64,000 bases of DNA from Auanema rhodensis (taxonomy: Eukaryota; Nematoda; Chromadorea; Rhabditida; Rhabditidae), in NCBI GenBank assembly GCA_964057225.1, contig OZ059899.1:16376501-16440500 (forward strand), given 5' to 3'. The notes under the pieces were generated by a model. That model had not been told where the DNA came from. It did no database searches and saw nothing but the letters and a program-made list of their open reading frames with translations. The position numbers and the translations under genes were made by a program. Positions 26,801 to 49,700 of the stretch are shown here, one piece after another. Position 1 is the first letter of the stretch; every line of letters begins with the position of its first letter.

Positions 26801-27941
26801 TGGTGCCGGGGGGAAGGTATCCTGCCTCACTGACCAGTCAACAGACGAAGAGCATATTCTTTTTTCGCTTTATATTACATGCCCCTTGCTTGCCATATCT
26901 GTATCTATTCTGACAAGTGAAAAGACTAAGACTGTCCCCGATGTGAATCGTCATTAGAGACACCGGAAAAACTGAGCCATATAAGCATGTTGTTTTGACG
27001 CTCAGTATGTCGATATGGCTAAAGTGACCATCTGCTGACCGGAGGCCAGTCCGGAACGCGTCGCGGATACGCGCGCGTGTCACGCCGTACCCTACCTCTC
27101 TGTTCTCTCTGACTTGCGCAGGCTATTTCGCACTTTTCACCACACCGGCTACTTATTTACAAATATTCTTACTAACTTGTACATGGACGCGCAGTTCTAT
27201 CTTAATTTTTTTCAAATTTTCAAATACCTTAAATGGAAGATGTTTTTTTATTGTTTTCTTGCAAATTAATGTCTAATGTTGCGTTCCGTTGATATGAACC
27301 TAGTTGTCTTTTCTCACTTCTTTCCTTCTTTCTCTCTCTTTGTCTCCCTTTCTCCCTCATCCTGTTTCCTTTCTCTTTTTCTATCTCCCTCTATATATCT
27401 CCATCCTTCTCTCTCTCTTTTTCTCTCTCTATATATATCTCCCTTTATATCTCTCTTTCTATCTCCCTTCCTCTTTTGCTCTCTCTTGTTTTCTCTGTCG
27501 CACATATACACAAAAACCTCAGTTGATCCTTACTGCACACGTACGTGATTTCAATTTCTCTACTTTACCTTTTTTACCGAAAATTCTCATTTTTTATAAA
27601 TGATCTTGCTTTATAAGTATAAATATTTTTTTGTTATTTCATGTTTAAAGTTTCGACTATCCTTTTTAAATGCTCTCATCCACCTACATATGGAAAGGCG
27701 GATGAGTCGCGAAATTGATTCGTTGCATTGTGCTGAGATACTTAGACCTATCTTGAAACTTTCTTCTTCAAAAATGAATCTGTTGTTATGGCTGTTACGT
27801 TTTCATTTTATTTTTCTTTTGCGTGTAAATTGGTTGATTATAAAGCTGATCTTATGCATAAGCGTGATATTGAAATATTTCTTTTCAGATGCTATTTTGT
27901 TGAGTGTCACAAAAAAAGTTAGAAGACACTAAATTGGTGGA
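23837..27941. other. Gene-poor region upstream of chd-7
   Basis: 4.1 kb without a supported coding exon. It probably holds the 3' end of the amidating gene and the promoter and 5' UTR of chd-7. Patches of note are a tgtgtgtgtctgggtgtgt run near 24985, purine-rich DNA at 25850-26000, a G+C-rich hairpin-forming patch at about 26940-27110 and a long CT tract at 27308-27500. An acceptor (atttcttttcag) ends at 27888, and the leader that would follow contains a four-codon uORF (MLFC) before the chd-7 ATG. Confidence 0.55.
27308..27500 (+). repeat. Imperfect CT-rich (pyrimidine) tract
   Basis: Almost 200 bp of c/t on the plus strand built from tctctctc and tttctccc units with short tatata breaks. 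It yields long but meaningless ORFs on both strands, rich in Leu/Ser/Phe or Arg/Glu/Lys. Confidence 0.85.
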
Positions 27942-38348
<10,407 letters not shown>

Positions 38349-39052
38349 ACGTCATTATTAAAGTGTTCTAGGTTTCTCTTAAAGATTTCACTAGAATCTA
38401 GTTTGGGTGTTAACATTTTCCTCTCTATGATGGTGTACTGATCTCCCGCAACCCCGTTTTTTCTTTACGTTCTTATGTTAACTACTTTATTTCTGTATTA
38501 CTGTCTTGTATCTCGACCGATGATCTGCTGCCATGGGTCGTTAATATTCTCCACTTCTGTACAGTTCTTTATCCTGCCTTCTCTCTTCAAGCTGGTTGTT
38601 TTTGGAGTGCCCTGTAATATTCGTGGGTTGCGGCTTTCTGCGATCTTACTCATACCTGGTGACTATTGGTTTTATATCATACAATGAGTCTTACATGCCC
38701 TTGTAGTCGTATGTCTTTATGCTAAAACTTGATCTAATTTGTTATCACTAGTAATTTGGACGGTTTGAAATATTTACTTTTACACTTGTACATTTCTTTA
38801 TATAAACATAATATTATTAAATTCTTATCTGTTTTTCTTGGGGACAGCATATCATCTAACAAGAAAATTTTATGCGTATTTTACTATATGGCACGTTCTT
38901 GCTATACAGTACTGGCTGGACAACGACAAAATTTTTTGATGTCTGCACTCTCTCATTGAATAGCATTCAATGGGATGTCTCTCGTAAATGTGTGTGCACC
39001 CGACACGGGTACGTTGCAGAATTTTATGAATCCATTCAATGCCATGTCTCAT
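38349..39052. other. 3' flank of chd-7 and upstream region of U1
   Basis: No coding exon is supported. The last 100 bp should contain the snRNA promoter. A block at about 38966-38994 (cattcaatgggatgtctctc, then gtaaa) is partly repeated at 39034-39058 (cattcaatgccatgtctcat, then aaac), with the second copy running into the first bases of U1. Confidence 0.5.
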
Positions 39053-39212
39053 AAACTTACCTGGCTGGGGGTATCTTGCGATCACCAAGGCGGGATCCCT
39101 ATGGCGAGGCCTGATCATTGCACTTTAGATTGGGCTGACCCGTATGGCAGCCTCGAGTTGAGGTTCGCCAACAGCTTAATTTTTGAGTGGGGGGATGCGT
39201 ACGCGCGTCCCT
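39053..39212 (+). ncRNA. U1 spliceosomal snRNA
   Basis: Recognises 5' splice sites during pre-mRNA splicing. The 5' end AAACTTACCTGG carries the sequence complementary to the GT-donor consensus. It is followed by stem-loop I with a GATCAC..AAGG loop (the U1-70K site), a CATTGCACTTT loop matching the U1A-binding site, a single-stranded Sm-type site (AATTTTTGAG at about 39178-39187) and a 3' hairpin (GGGGGATGCGTACGCGCGTCCC). The length of about 160 nt is right for U1. Exact ends are inferred from the family. It sits between chd-7 and the dCMP deaminase on the plus strand; the ORFs crossing it on both strands are shadows. Confidence 0.95.
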
Positions 39213-39520
39213 AATATGGAGATAAGATAGAGCAATAATTGTAAAAGGAAAAGAACAAATCATAAATTTATAATAGAGAGCTTAAATCAATTTTACATGC
39301 TTTGTTTGCATATTTTATATACTTTTCAACAAGTATTATTAATATATTAAGAATTTGATCGCAATAAGGAAGCGGTTTTATCGTTCAATCTTGATACGTA
39401 GTTTGACGTCATAGGCCACGCTTTGAGAAAGGTATTCGATGCTCTATTGGCAAATTCAATCGTATACGTTGTCCTTGTTATATTTCATTCTATAAATTAA
39501 TTTTCTTCGAGTTTAGTACA

Positions 39521-40270
39521 ATGTCTGGTCTTCTGTCGGCAATTGAAAATTCGATGGGAAATATCCAATTGACAGAAGCAGAAGATCCCCGTAAAGGTTT
39601 GTATTAATAACGTTTTATTGTTGAAAAGCTTTTATTTAGCTAAAAAGAGGAAAGATTATATTGAATGGGAAGAATATTTCATGCTCACAGCGAAAATTAC
39701 ATCCATGAGAAGTAAAGATCCTACCTGCCAAGTTGGGTGTGTTATTATTGACGAGGATAAGCATATCGTTGGAACAGGCTACAATGGTTCGTTTGATTGT
39801 ATTTACATTAAAAATACGATTTGCTTTGTTTCAGGTTTTCCAGTAGGATGTAGCGATGATGAATTCCCGTGGGCTAAGGGAAACGAGAATCCTCTTAAAA
39901 ATAAATATGCTTACGTTGTTCATGCTGAAGCTAATGCTATTTTGAATAAGATTAAAGGTGATCTAAAAGTATGTTCGACGTTGAAATTAAATAGTTCTAC
40001 ATGTATATTTTCAGGGAGCAACACTTTACACCACAACGTTTCCTTGTAATGAATGTGCAAAATTAATTATTCAGGTTTGATGAACAAATATATTTTTAGA
40101 ATTAAGTATCATTTCAGTCGGGTATTAAACATGTTGTATTTCTTGAAGATAGAGATGAACCCAGCTTTCTAGCGTCAAAACTAATGTTTTCAGCAGTGAA
40201 CATGAGTTTACGTCAATTTCGCTTTGCCAATGAAGAATTAGTTATTAATCTGTCTAAGCGTAAAGCATAG
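39521..40270 (+). CDS. Deoxycytidylate (dCMP) deaminase
   Basis: Deaminates dCMP to dUMP, supplying thymidylate synthesis. Five exons (39521-39596, 39640-39786, 39835-39968, 40015-40074, 40118-40270) give 189 residues, near the 178 of human DCTD. The zinc site is complete: HAEANAI (His ligand and catalytic Glu) and PCNEC (two Cys ligands). The segments DPTCQVGCVI and GTGYNGFPVGCSDDEFPW are typical of dCMP rather than cytidine deaminases. A trans-splice acceptor (cgagtttag) ends 4 nt before the ATG. The TMEM41A-like gene begins 250 bp downstream on the same strand, so the two might share a transcript. Confidence 0.96.
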
Positions 40271-40521
40271 TAATAAGATATGAAAGATCAGCCTTGATCT
40301 TAAAAATTAGGCACTTTTATATTAAAAATCTATATTCTAATCAAATTTAACTATACTCACCTTATTTTATTACTTGGTTTATACGGCAACAAAGAAGTAT
40401 TTGCAATTTTTTTAAATTTCTTGTCGAGTTTTTATCTCAATGCTTCCTTTCTTTCCCATTTGTCCCATTGAATGTTTTCAATTTTCCAATCTATTATCTT
40501 TCAGAAAAAGCATAAAGAAAG

Positions 40522-41441
40522 ATGATGCGGCCAGTCGGATTTATAAGCATAGTTTTTGTTTTTAGTTTCATACTATATATAGTTTGGACTGTAGCCCCTG
40601 AACTCCATGGAGTCCAAAAGCCTTCCTTTCCAAAAGATTTAGAAAGTTTACAACATTTAGCTCATACAATGTCTAAATACAGGTAATTCTTTCTGATTTT
40701 TTCATCTCTATATATGTCTATTACAGAGATGCACATTACTATTATACTGTTTTGTTGTTTTCATTAGCTTTTCTCTTCAAGCAAACGTTTGCGATTCCTG
40801 GATCCTTCTTAATGGTAGCAAGTTACATCCATTCTTAAACATTTACCACTTCTCTCTCAGAATTTACTAGCAGGTGCTCTATTTGGAGTTTGGATTGGCA
40901 GTCTATTAAGCTCATGTTTGACAGCCATAGGTTCTTCTTTTTGTTTTCTCCTGTCAGCTTTGTTTGCTAGACCTGTGATAACTAAGTACTTTAGTGGAAA
41001 GTTGAGTTCAATCAAACTTCAGGTTAGAAGCTTCTTTGTACATTCTTTTCATTTCGAAATCATATAGTTAGCTACTGAAAGAGATCGAATCTTTTTTTTT
41101 CTTCTCTCAGCACGTGTCTTTCCATTCACTCCTCATTGGCTACTGAATATATGTTCCCCTTTTTTGGGAATACCGCTACGGGTTCATTTTGCCTCAGTTG
41201 GATTAGGTATCATCCTAATTCAATAGCTCCAACTTTCTATAAACTTATTGCAGGTCTTATTCCGTATAATGTTCTCTGCGTTCGAGCTGGGCGTGTAATA
41301 TCGGAAATTCAATCATTTACCGATGTCTTTGATACTTCTACCATTTTAGAACTTCTCTTAATAACTTTAGTTTTAACATTAGTTGCAAGATACGCTAAGA
41401 AATCATCATCGTCATATCATCTTCCACAACTTTCTCATTAA
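40522..41441 (+). CDS. TMEM41A-like VTT-domain (DedA/SNARE-associated) membrane protein, copy 1
   Basis: Multi-pass membrane protein of the VTT family, whose TMEM41 and VMP1 members act as ER lipid scramblases; the role of TMEM41A is less clear. Five exons (40522-40682, 40727-40814, 40861-41022, 41068-41206, 41254-41441) give 245 residues. It has an N-terminal signal anchor, then the family core: FAIPGSFLMNLLAGALFG, a serine- and cysteine-rich helix (AIGSSFCFLLSALFARP), RVFPFTPHWLLNI and GLIPYNVLCVRAG. These match TMEM41A better than TMEM41B or VMP1 as I remember them. An acceptor (tatctttcag) lies 18 nt before the first of two ATGs. The intron before the last exon is stop-free in another frame and is easily misread as coding. 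Confidence 0.9.
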
Positions 41442-41857
41442 TCTATTTTAGATGTTTCATTGTTGAAAATTATTGTTATGTCGTTTCGAACGTCATATTT
41501 GTATGTTCCTAATTATATTTTTTAAAAAAATGATTTGCTTTTTAAGCAAATTATAGGATTTCCAATTACGACTGAATGCGGGTTTGAAACTATTTTTACT
41601 CTTTGAAAGTGCTTGTAATAATGCTTTCAGGGAATTATTAAACTTTTTTTTTTCACATAAATATCTAATTTATTCTTCGATTTCTATGCATATATCAATT
41701 TAGATACTAAAATTCAAAATTTCCCGCAGAAATAAACGAGATCAAAATAGTGTTGGTTGCGCTTCTTCCCGTTAGTGCATGTGGACCAGCTTTTCTTTCT
41801 CCTGTTTCATAATTAATTTTTCTTATAATTGCTTCCATATGAAGCAATGCTGCAGCT

Positions 41858-43731
41858 TTAATCCGTAACCAAATGTGGAAGACGTTGTTCTCGTCGGAGC
41901 CGTTTTGATATGATTCCAATAGCAACAAATACAATAGCTATAGCGATAAGTTGAGCCAAAGTTGCAACATTGAATATGTCGGCGACGCTTTTGATTTCCG
42001 ATAGAATACGTCCAGCTCTGATACAAACGAAGTGATAAGGTAACATTCCTTAAATCGAGATGTCATAGATGGAAAGAAGGCTTGATAAAACCTAGCGACA
42101 TTGTGAAGAAGTGAAGATAAATTGGAATTCCTACGAAGGGAAATGATATGTTCAGCAGCCAATGTGGAGTGAATGGGAATGTCCGTGCGGAAAGTAGGAA
42201 CAGCACCAAGTGGCTTCGGTTCTCATGTATCTGAACATATAAATTAATAAAAGGGTTTGTATGTTGAACAACTTTAGCTTTAATCATAAGCGTTTGCTTC
42301 CATAAACATTTTTGAACAAGAGGTCGAGCAAATAACGATGATAGGAGATAACAACAAGATGAACCAATAGCTGTCAATATGTTAACTAAGCCAGTTCCAA
42401 TCCACATACCAAATAATGCTCCAGCGATAAGGTTCTATAATAATATTAACATTTATGCTCGACAATGAAGAAATTGTATTCAAGTCATACAAGTAGTAAT
42501 GATCCGGGAATAGCATATGTCTGCTTCCACACGTAAGCTGAGCAAAAGATTAATAAGCTGTATCCAAAGTGATCATCTCTGAAAAAGAAATCTAAAATTA
42601 AGTGAATATATTTTGAGAAATATACTTGTACTTGTGAAGGACATCGGCTAAATGACGTAAATGAGCGAGATCTGTAGGTATTGTGATGGGTTCACCATCT
42701 CCTAGACGAGGTGCCATGTACCAGATGCATACCATCAACGCAGTTGAGAGACAGAAGACGATAATTAGCAGAATCAGATGAACTGTAGCCCAGAAGACAT
42801 TCTTAAATGAAATCTTTTATTCTAACATGTGAGGGGAAATATAGATTTGAAGTGTAATTGAAAAGTTTATCTTAATCTTTCAAAAAAAAAATATTTTGAA
42901 CTTTTAGTTGACGCAAATAAGATATTTATTTTTCTCTTTTCGTTTTAGCCAACAAAAATTGAAAACTTTGATAAAAGAACGCGAATATGGTTGAAATTGA
43001 GAAAGTAGTTTTACAATTTTCTGTATTAACCTAATTTTTCCCACAACGGAAATGTTTAAAAACTTCATGGGTTCTAATGAAATTAATGTTTATTTCTAAC
43101 ATATCCCTTCATTTCAATTCTTTTTTTTTCTCATTCAACTATCGATTTAACAACTAAAACTCAATAAATGCTGGAAATTGATCGGTTTTCTCGGAGTAGA
43201 TTTTATGAATTCTGATGATAAAATCTTCTTAGTATTTTACAACACAGAAAAACACAAAATGAAGCGGTAAAACTCACTATAGAAGGAGGTAGTGGATTGA
43301 GATCAGAGGCTGTTGAGATTGTGCAACCATCATATGATGATGTTACTTCTTCGGTCAACGGATCGTCTTCCAACAGGTCGCACACCAGATCATCCTGTTC
43401 TTCGATTAACAGACTTTCATCATTTTCCTCGCCAAGAAGGGTTTGTGTCTGTTCCTGACCAGATGCATATCCGGATTGTTCTTGGCCAAGCGGAACTTCA
43501 CCCTGTTCTGGGCCTTGCAGACCCTTAGGACCGCTTAGATCTTCAGTGAGCTGGCTCGCCAGATTTCTCTACGAAGGGAAAGGCTGATGAAACTCCAGAG
43601 TTGCCCAGTGTTGCAGTAAGTTACACGGAACAGGAACAAAGTATGAGAAGCCGAATCTAAACGAGAAAATGGGTAAAGTACACCATCTTGCAAGAAATGG
43701 GCAGACACGTGTCAACATCATCATCATTCAT
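41858..43731 (-). CDS. TMEM41A-like VTT-domain membrane protein, copy 2 with acidic N-terminal extension
   Basis: Paralog of the plus-strand gene, tail to tail, with stop codons 416 bp apart. About seven exons give roughly 366 residues. The core repeats the family motifs YAIPGSLLLNLIAGALFG, AIGSSCCYLLSSLFARP, RTFPFTPHWLLNIS and GMLPYHFVCIRAGR. Unlike copy 1 it begins with about 110 soluble residues rich in Glu, Asp and Gln (for example GEENDESLLIEEQDDLVCDL) before the first membrane helix (VHLILLIIVFCLSTALM). The joins from 43278 downwards are secure. The start at 43731 and the first intron (donor ATG|GTGTAC, acceptor near 43572) are guesses, and further 5' exons may exist. A VTT role at ER membranes is inferred from the family. 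Confidence 0.85.
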
Positions 43732-46700
43732 TCCAGTTTTGGTCAAAAATGAAGAGGATCACCTAAGAGATTATATGAATGAAGACGATTTGGAAACATG
43801 CGGTCGTCAATGTGCAAAGTTGAGTCATGGCCGTATGGAAAAGAAGGAATAAGAGAACGAGATAAGGAGAGAGAAAGAGAGAGAAAGAGAGAAAGAAAAA
43901 CTAGAGAGCTGGTGATGACGATGATAGATGAGTGGATATGAGTCGCTATAGCTGATTTGTAGACAACGAGAAGAAAAATATTCAGAAATATCAGTTGTTG
44001 GTAGCAAGAACAGCACACTAACGCACTGAAGTAACTAACAAAGTAAATTGAGCAAGCTTTTTGCGAAGATAGATAGAGTATATGTGTATCTTTATTTCGC
44101 TAGTTCTCTCACTTCTCCTCTCTCGCTCACTGTCTATGAGGTTTAGAAGAAAACTGATCAAAGTAATGTCGATGAAGACAGTGAGAGAAGATGATTACGA
44201 AGCATTGCTGGAAGACATATTCAACCGAGCTCTTACTTCTGTCGTTGGAAATTATCATTGATTTTCAAAATTCAGGAAGTACCATGCTTCGGTATATTTG
44301 CTTTTAGTATTATTTTTATTAAGAATAGTGTATAAGGCGTTGGCTTGTACGATAGATCTGCGAGAAAACTAGTTAAATAACCATGAAAAAGGGCCTGAGA
44401 ACGAGAGATAATAGATAGAGGAAAGTTAGAGAGGGAGCGGACAACAAGACGAATGAGAAAACGAAAGACAGGAGACGATTGGGTAACATGTTTGTCTTGC
44501 CCTATGATGATAAGCTTGTGGTTGGCTGATGAGACCAGGATGGTGGATGTGTAGAAAATACAGAAGCGAGCGGTCGGCCGATTGGTCGGTCGTGTCTTGC
44601 TGGCTTGGTGATTGTGTGGTCGAATGTGTCGTTGAGGCTGGGTGAAGTACGGTTAAGCAAAAAAAATACACATGACATGCTACCAGTTTTATATTTCCCA
44701 AAAATTATTTTTTAAGCAAAAATGAAAATATCTGTGTAAAAGTGTAATACAGGGAGGACCGTGTAAGAGGTAAGAGGATGAGGAGTAGGACGAGGACGAA
44801 GAGAAACAAAGAGGCAGGACAGGATGTGTAGAGTGAAGTGAGATTATCGTATTTGGAGGACAATAGAACGGTGAAAATGAACGTTACATGTATTTTCAGG
44901 AAAAAAGAAAACATGAATAAAATAAAAATTTTCGCTTTCAACTATGGCGATTTCTATCTTGTCGATCTGCTTGTCAGCCGATCGTCCATACATGTGCAAA
45001 CAAGGCATGATGATAAGAATCCACCCACAATTCGAGACAAGTTGATAGTTAAGTTATATGTGACTGATAAAGCTCGTAAATATAAATTAGACTACACAGG
45101 TACGAGTCAAATAAAAGATTAAAAACTTTGCGTTGTAGCTGAGTGATGTGAGGAGGAGCCATGAGATGATATGACGAACAGAATTATTAAATTTGGATGA
45201 CAAATGAGGTAAACTTTCTGTCATTTTCTAACAACAAAAAAGTCATTCGCTTGTAGTTTTTAAACATAAATATTTGAACATTATGGGAATTGAAATTCAA
45301 AAAAAAATCATAAAAACCAATAAAGAAACTGTTAGCTTGGATGACTCAGAGATAATAAAAGATGTCTAAAAGCATTCTGACGATGAAGGGAGGGTAGTAA
45401 CAGCTTTTCTTTCTGATATCAATTGCTTTGGGCTTCGTCATTCAACGAAACATAATTATTGCGTACGAAGTCAGCGTAGACAAGTGTTTCCGTTTGCAAG
45501 GAAATGGAACAAAAAAAAAGATTTCTGCCTACCTCCCCTCCTTTTTCACTTCTCTTTCCTCCTTTCCACTGTATAAATATCTCAACTTTTCTCTCTCCCC
45601 CTCTCTCTCCCATCATATGGATGATAGTCTGTACGGTGATGTCGGCGTCCTCAGCCAACAACTCCATCCTCTCAACTCTGGATCTCACCCTCTCACTATA
45701 TTTCAATAAAACTGTATTTTGGTGTTTGCCATGGCATTGAACGATTTGACGGCAGAAATATAGAACTTAACTCTGTGTATTTATATGTCACTTTCATAAA
45801 TTATATCTTTCGAATTTCAAATTTATATTTGCAAAAAAATTATATTTGTTAATTTGAGATGTTTGAAGAAACATCAGAGCTGACGAAGCACATGAATAAG
45901 AGATAGAAAGACAAGACAAGACCGAACAGAACAGGATTGGACGAGGAAAATACGGAAATGCATAACTCAACACTATTGCAATGTTAGCTAACGTTTGATT
46001 ATAGTAAAGACGACAACGTCTGTGGCAATTTTTATATAAATATAGCTTCTTCCTGAGCTAAAGTATCAAATTTCAAAGTTTAAAAAAAAAACAGAAAAAG
46101 ATTATTTTATCCTCAATAATTGCAAGAATGACGTTATCTATGCATGTTCTGGAATATTTATTTTACCTCAAAGTGTAGACAGTCTTCTTCTGTTTGCATA
46201 GACACTAGTTATCCCGACGTGTTTCGGAGGACAGAAACGAAAAAATAGGTTTTCTGATGCGTATGAAGTTTGGCATATTGGTTTTACAGCGAATATCATA
46301 ACCACAACAAGAATTTGTTTTTCATATCAACAAGCTGGTAAACAGTTTACAGAATTCAAACTTAATTATATTGCTCTAATTTATTTTTTATATATTCTTA
46401 TTTACCTAATTCAACATCTCATTATATATACTAAAGTTGTATTATGTTAGTCGTTCACGTAAAATTGACGTTGATTAAATCTTATTGTTCATTTTAAATT
46501 TGGAATGAACGGCTGTATCAAGCGTAAAATAAAAATAAAACACATAGTCGTCTCTCATATGATTATAAGTTGTTTAAAGCTTGAGTTATATCTGTCACTA
46601 ATGTTATCGTGTGGTGTTTAGACTGAGAACAACAGTAAGTTTTGCTGCTTTTCTTCGTAGAATGACAGAAAGTCATTGAATTACTTCCTCAATCGTGTTA

Positions 46701-49700
46701 AAACATCAACGCTTCAAGATAACAGTACTTTGAACATTTTCACCGATGCAGCTTCAAAATCTGAGAAACAGAGTTCGAAACAATATCTTGAGCTCTATTA
46801 ATTGAGATGTCAAACATAGCTTTAGATGTGAAGATTATATATGACATTGAGAAAGCTTCTAAAGAAAAAATTTCGAACATTTCCAGAATATTGTTTAAAC
46901 ATTTCTCGAAGTATTTTTACTTATTTCACATGCATTGAGGATCATTATTAAGTTTTTAAATGGCATCTTTAACAAGTTATCTTCTATGAAAAAGAACAAG
47001 TTTTTTGGAGAGAAATTCCCAAAAACGGTTTGTTTTCGATCAACATGCGGTCGTCAACTTTTTTCACAATAAAGATAATAATTTATTTTTAAAGATGTTG
47101 TGTTATTTCCGTTATTATTGGATTATTCATTTGAAAAACATGTTCAAAGGTCAGCTGAATAATTCCAAGAAGCAACCGGTCTGCTCATCCGCACTGAATA
47201 AAATGAGAATCTTGATCTTATGTGAACTCAGAAAGCCAACCTGAAATAAGATGAAAAAAAGTTTTGTGAATAAACTTTATTCATTATTTGTAACAATAGT
47301 TTTTTTTAAACATAATATAGTCCCATGAACTAGCGAAACTTTAGCTATAAGCGATAAAGGTGTTATGCACAATCATGAAAAACTGTACTGTACGTCAACA
47401 AGACTAAATCTAGAGAATTCAGGAATTAATCGTTACCACTTAGGGAAAATTTTTAAAATCAACTGCAGGAGTTGAGAAATAATGTTTTGTTCGATTTTAA
47501 TCGATTGGATTAATGCAAGTTTGAATTAAAAAACAGGTGAGTATAATAACCACATGATGGATATCTCTACGAATCATAATGCAGGGGTTGCGTTAAAACA
47601 ACAAAACGTTTTTCGAGAGATTTAGCTACATATATTCATTCAAGCAACCACCATGCTAGTGTTTTGTCTTGCCATATTGATACTCAATAATACACGCTCC
47701 GAGTGAAATAATTGACAGTTTGGTATTGAAGTATTAACAAAACATGACGTATGAAATAAAAATAAAATATTGACATATATGTTGAAATAAAAATAAAAAC
47801 TTAAGTATACAACATGAACTTATATTATTTAAGTAATTGTATTTTTAAATATCCTTTAATTAATATAAATACGTTTTGCTCATTTTTCTAACATTATTCT
47901 ACAGTATGATAAAGATTAAGTTAAGTTCATAAAGATTAACAGAAATTATAATTTAGCAAAAATATGTTCTTTAAATAACACTAAACATGCTCTAAAATGG
48001 CAAAGAACAAAGAAAAAGAATTAATTAAGAATACTTATATGACTTTTGTCTTTAATAACAGTAGTGATAAACGGTATATTTCAAACACTATCATTCTACT
48101 TTGAAACAATATGTTCACAAATAATATAATTAAGAAATTAATATATGGTAATTAAACTAAAAAAATTTCTAAAATAAAATATTTTAAAGATTAAAGAACA
48201 AAAACAGTACAATAGTTCTGATTATAAAAAAAATTAAATTAAAATAAATTTGAATTAACTTTGAATTAATTAACAATAGAGCACACTATATACAAAAAGT
48301 TAATGTTTTTGTTTTGTGAGAAGAAAAAGAACAGATATACACATTATGATGCGATTATTCCAAATAAGGAATGAAATAAACTACACTGTTGCTGTAAACT
48401 CTTCAGAATACCATGTTCGCACTTTATAAAAAGAAATTACATTAGGTGTTGACGTCAGTCTTATGTACGGTACATTGTATTGTTTAAATTCTTGAGTATT
48501 CTTATTTTTTTCTGGTTTCTTTCTAAATAAAGTGTTGTTGTCAGTCTATTTTTAATAATTAGGATACAATTTATATGTACAAGATACTTTGTATATATTT
48601 CGAAAAATATTTTAGTTGTCATTCCGGAAACAAAAAAGTCTGCCAAAAGGCGTCATCAAAATTTTTTGCCAATTAAACTAGATCTTTGATTTCTATCTCC
48701 TCTTTTTCTTTCTTAATCACTTTTCTATCATCATATAAACTGTTTCTCTATTATTCCTTATACACTAGCCATTAGTTGATTTCTGATTTACTTTATTCTT
48801 CTAAGGAACAGTACAATAACTAGAATGATGAACATGTCTATAGTTTAACTTTCAACCACCGCTTGAAGGCCATTTGAAGATGGCACGGCTTCAGATTTCA
48901 TGTTGCTTATATGAATCATCATCTTCATATAATTTTCATAAATTTTCGTTAAAGTTAAAAGCACTAGACCTTATTTTTTTTTTTATATTTTCGAAAACCC
49001 TCCCTTTTCTAATATTCATCTACATTCGTTTTCAAATATTTCAAGACGAACCTGTAAAAGAATATATTGTATCCAGTTTTCATGTTCCTCATATGATTGA
49101 AAACATCAGTTTTATGAGGGAAAGTTTAAAGCTTTTATTAGGTCTTTTCCCGTTTACTATTACCGCGTTCTTCTTTTTCTCTCCAGGCGTCTTCGCCATC
49201 GTCTTCAGAGGCCATTGATGACCTTCACACCGTATACCAGAAGAAGTACCTCCGCCTTCCCGTAACTTTCCATTGATCACTCTCTGCTTTCTCTTCTTAA
49301 CCTCTCAGTTTTTTTGTCAGTTGTTTCTTGGCTGATTCTTATTATTTTCATTCAATCGCTAAATATTTCTGTTTCTTAACAGTGAACAGCAAAAAAATTC
49401 AAATCTTCAGACCTTATATTGCATTTGTCACATTTCTTCTATTTCTCATTAATTATGTGAATAGATTAAACTTTTTTTTAAAGTTCTGTCAGACTTTGGC
49501 TTTTCTTGAACATTGAACTATCACCTTACCTTATTTGTCAAATAATTTGACCATCGGACAGAACATTTTTTTTCTTTTTCTCATGCCATAGTTTATAGAC
49601 ATGTCTTACTACAATGTCTTGTTTTTCATTTTTTCTCTGATAATCTGTACTTTCTTGGATTTCTAAAGTTATCTTCCTCTCTCTTTCTCTCTCTCTCTTT

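Noticed and set aside
27276-27603. Overlapping long ORFs on both strands
   Set aside because: They come from the CT-rich tract and have only repetitive Ser/Leu/Phe or Arg/Glu/Lys content.
38870-39214. Several overlapping ORFs on both strands
   Set aside because: They cross the U1 snRNA, whose full set of landmarks is present; no protein family is recognisable.
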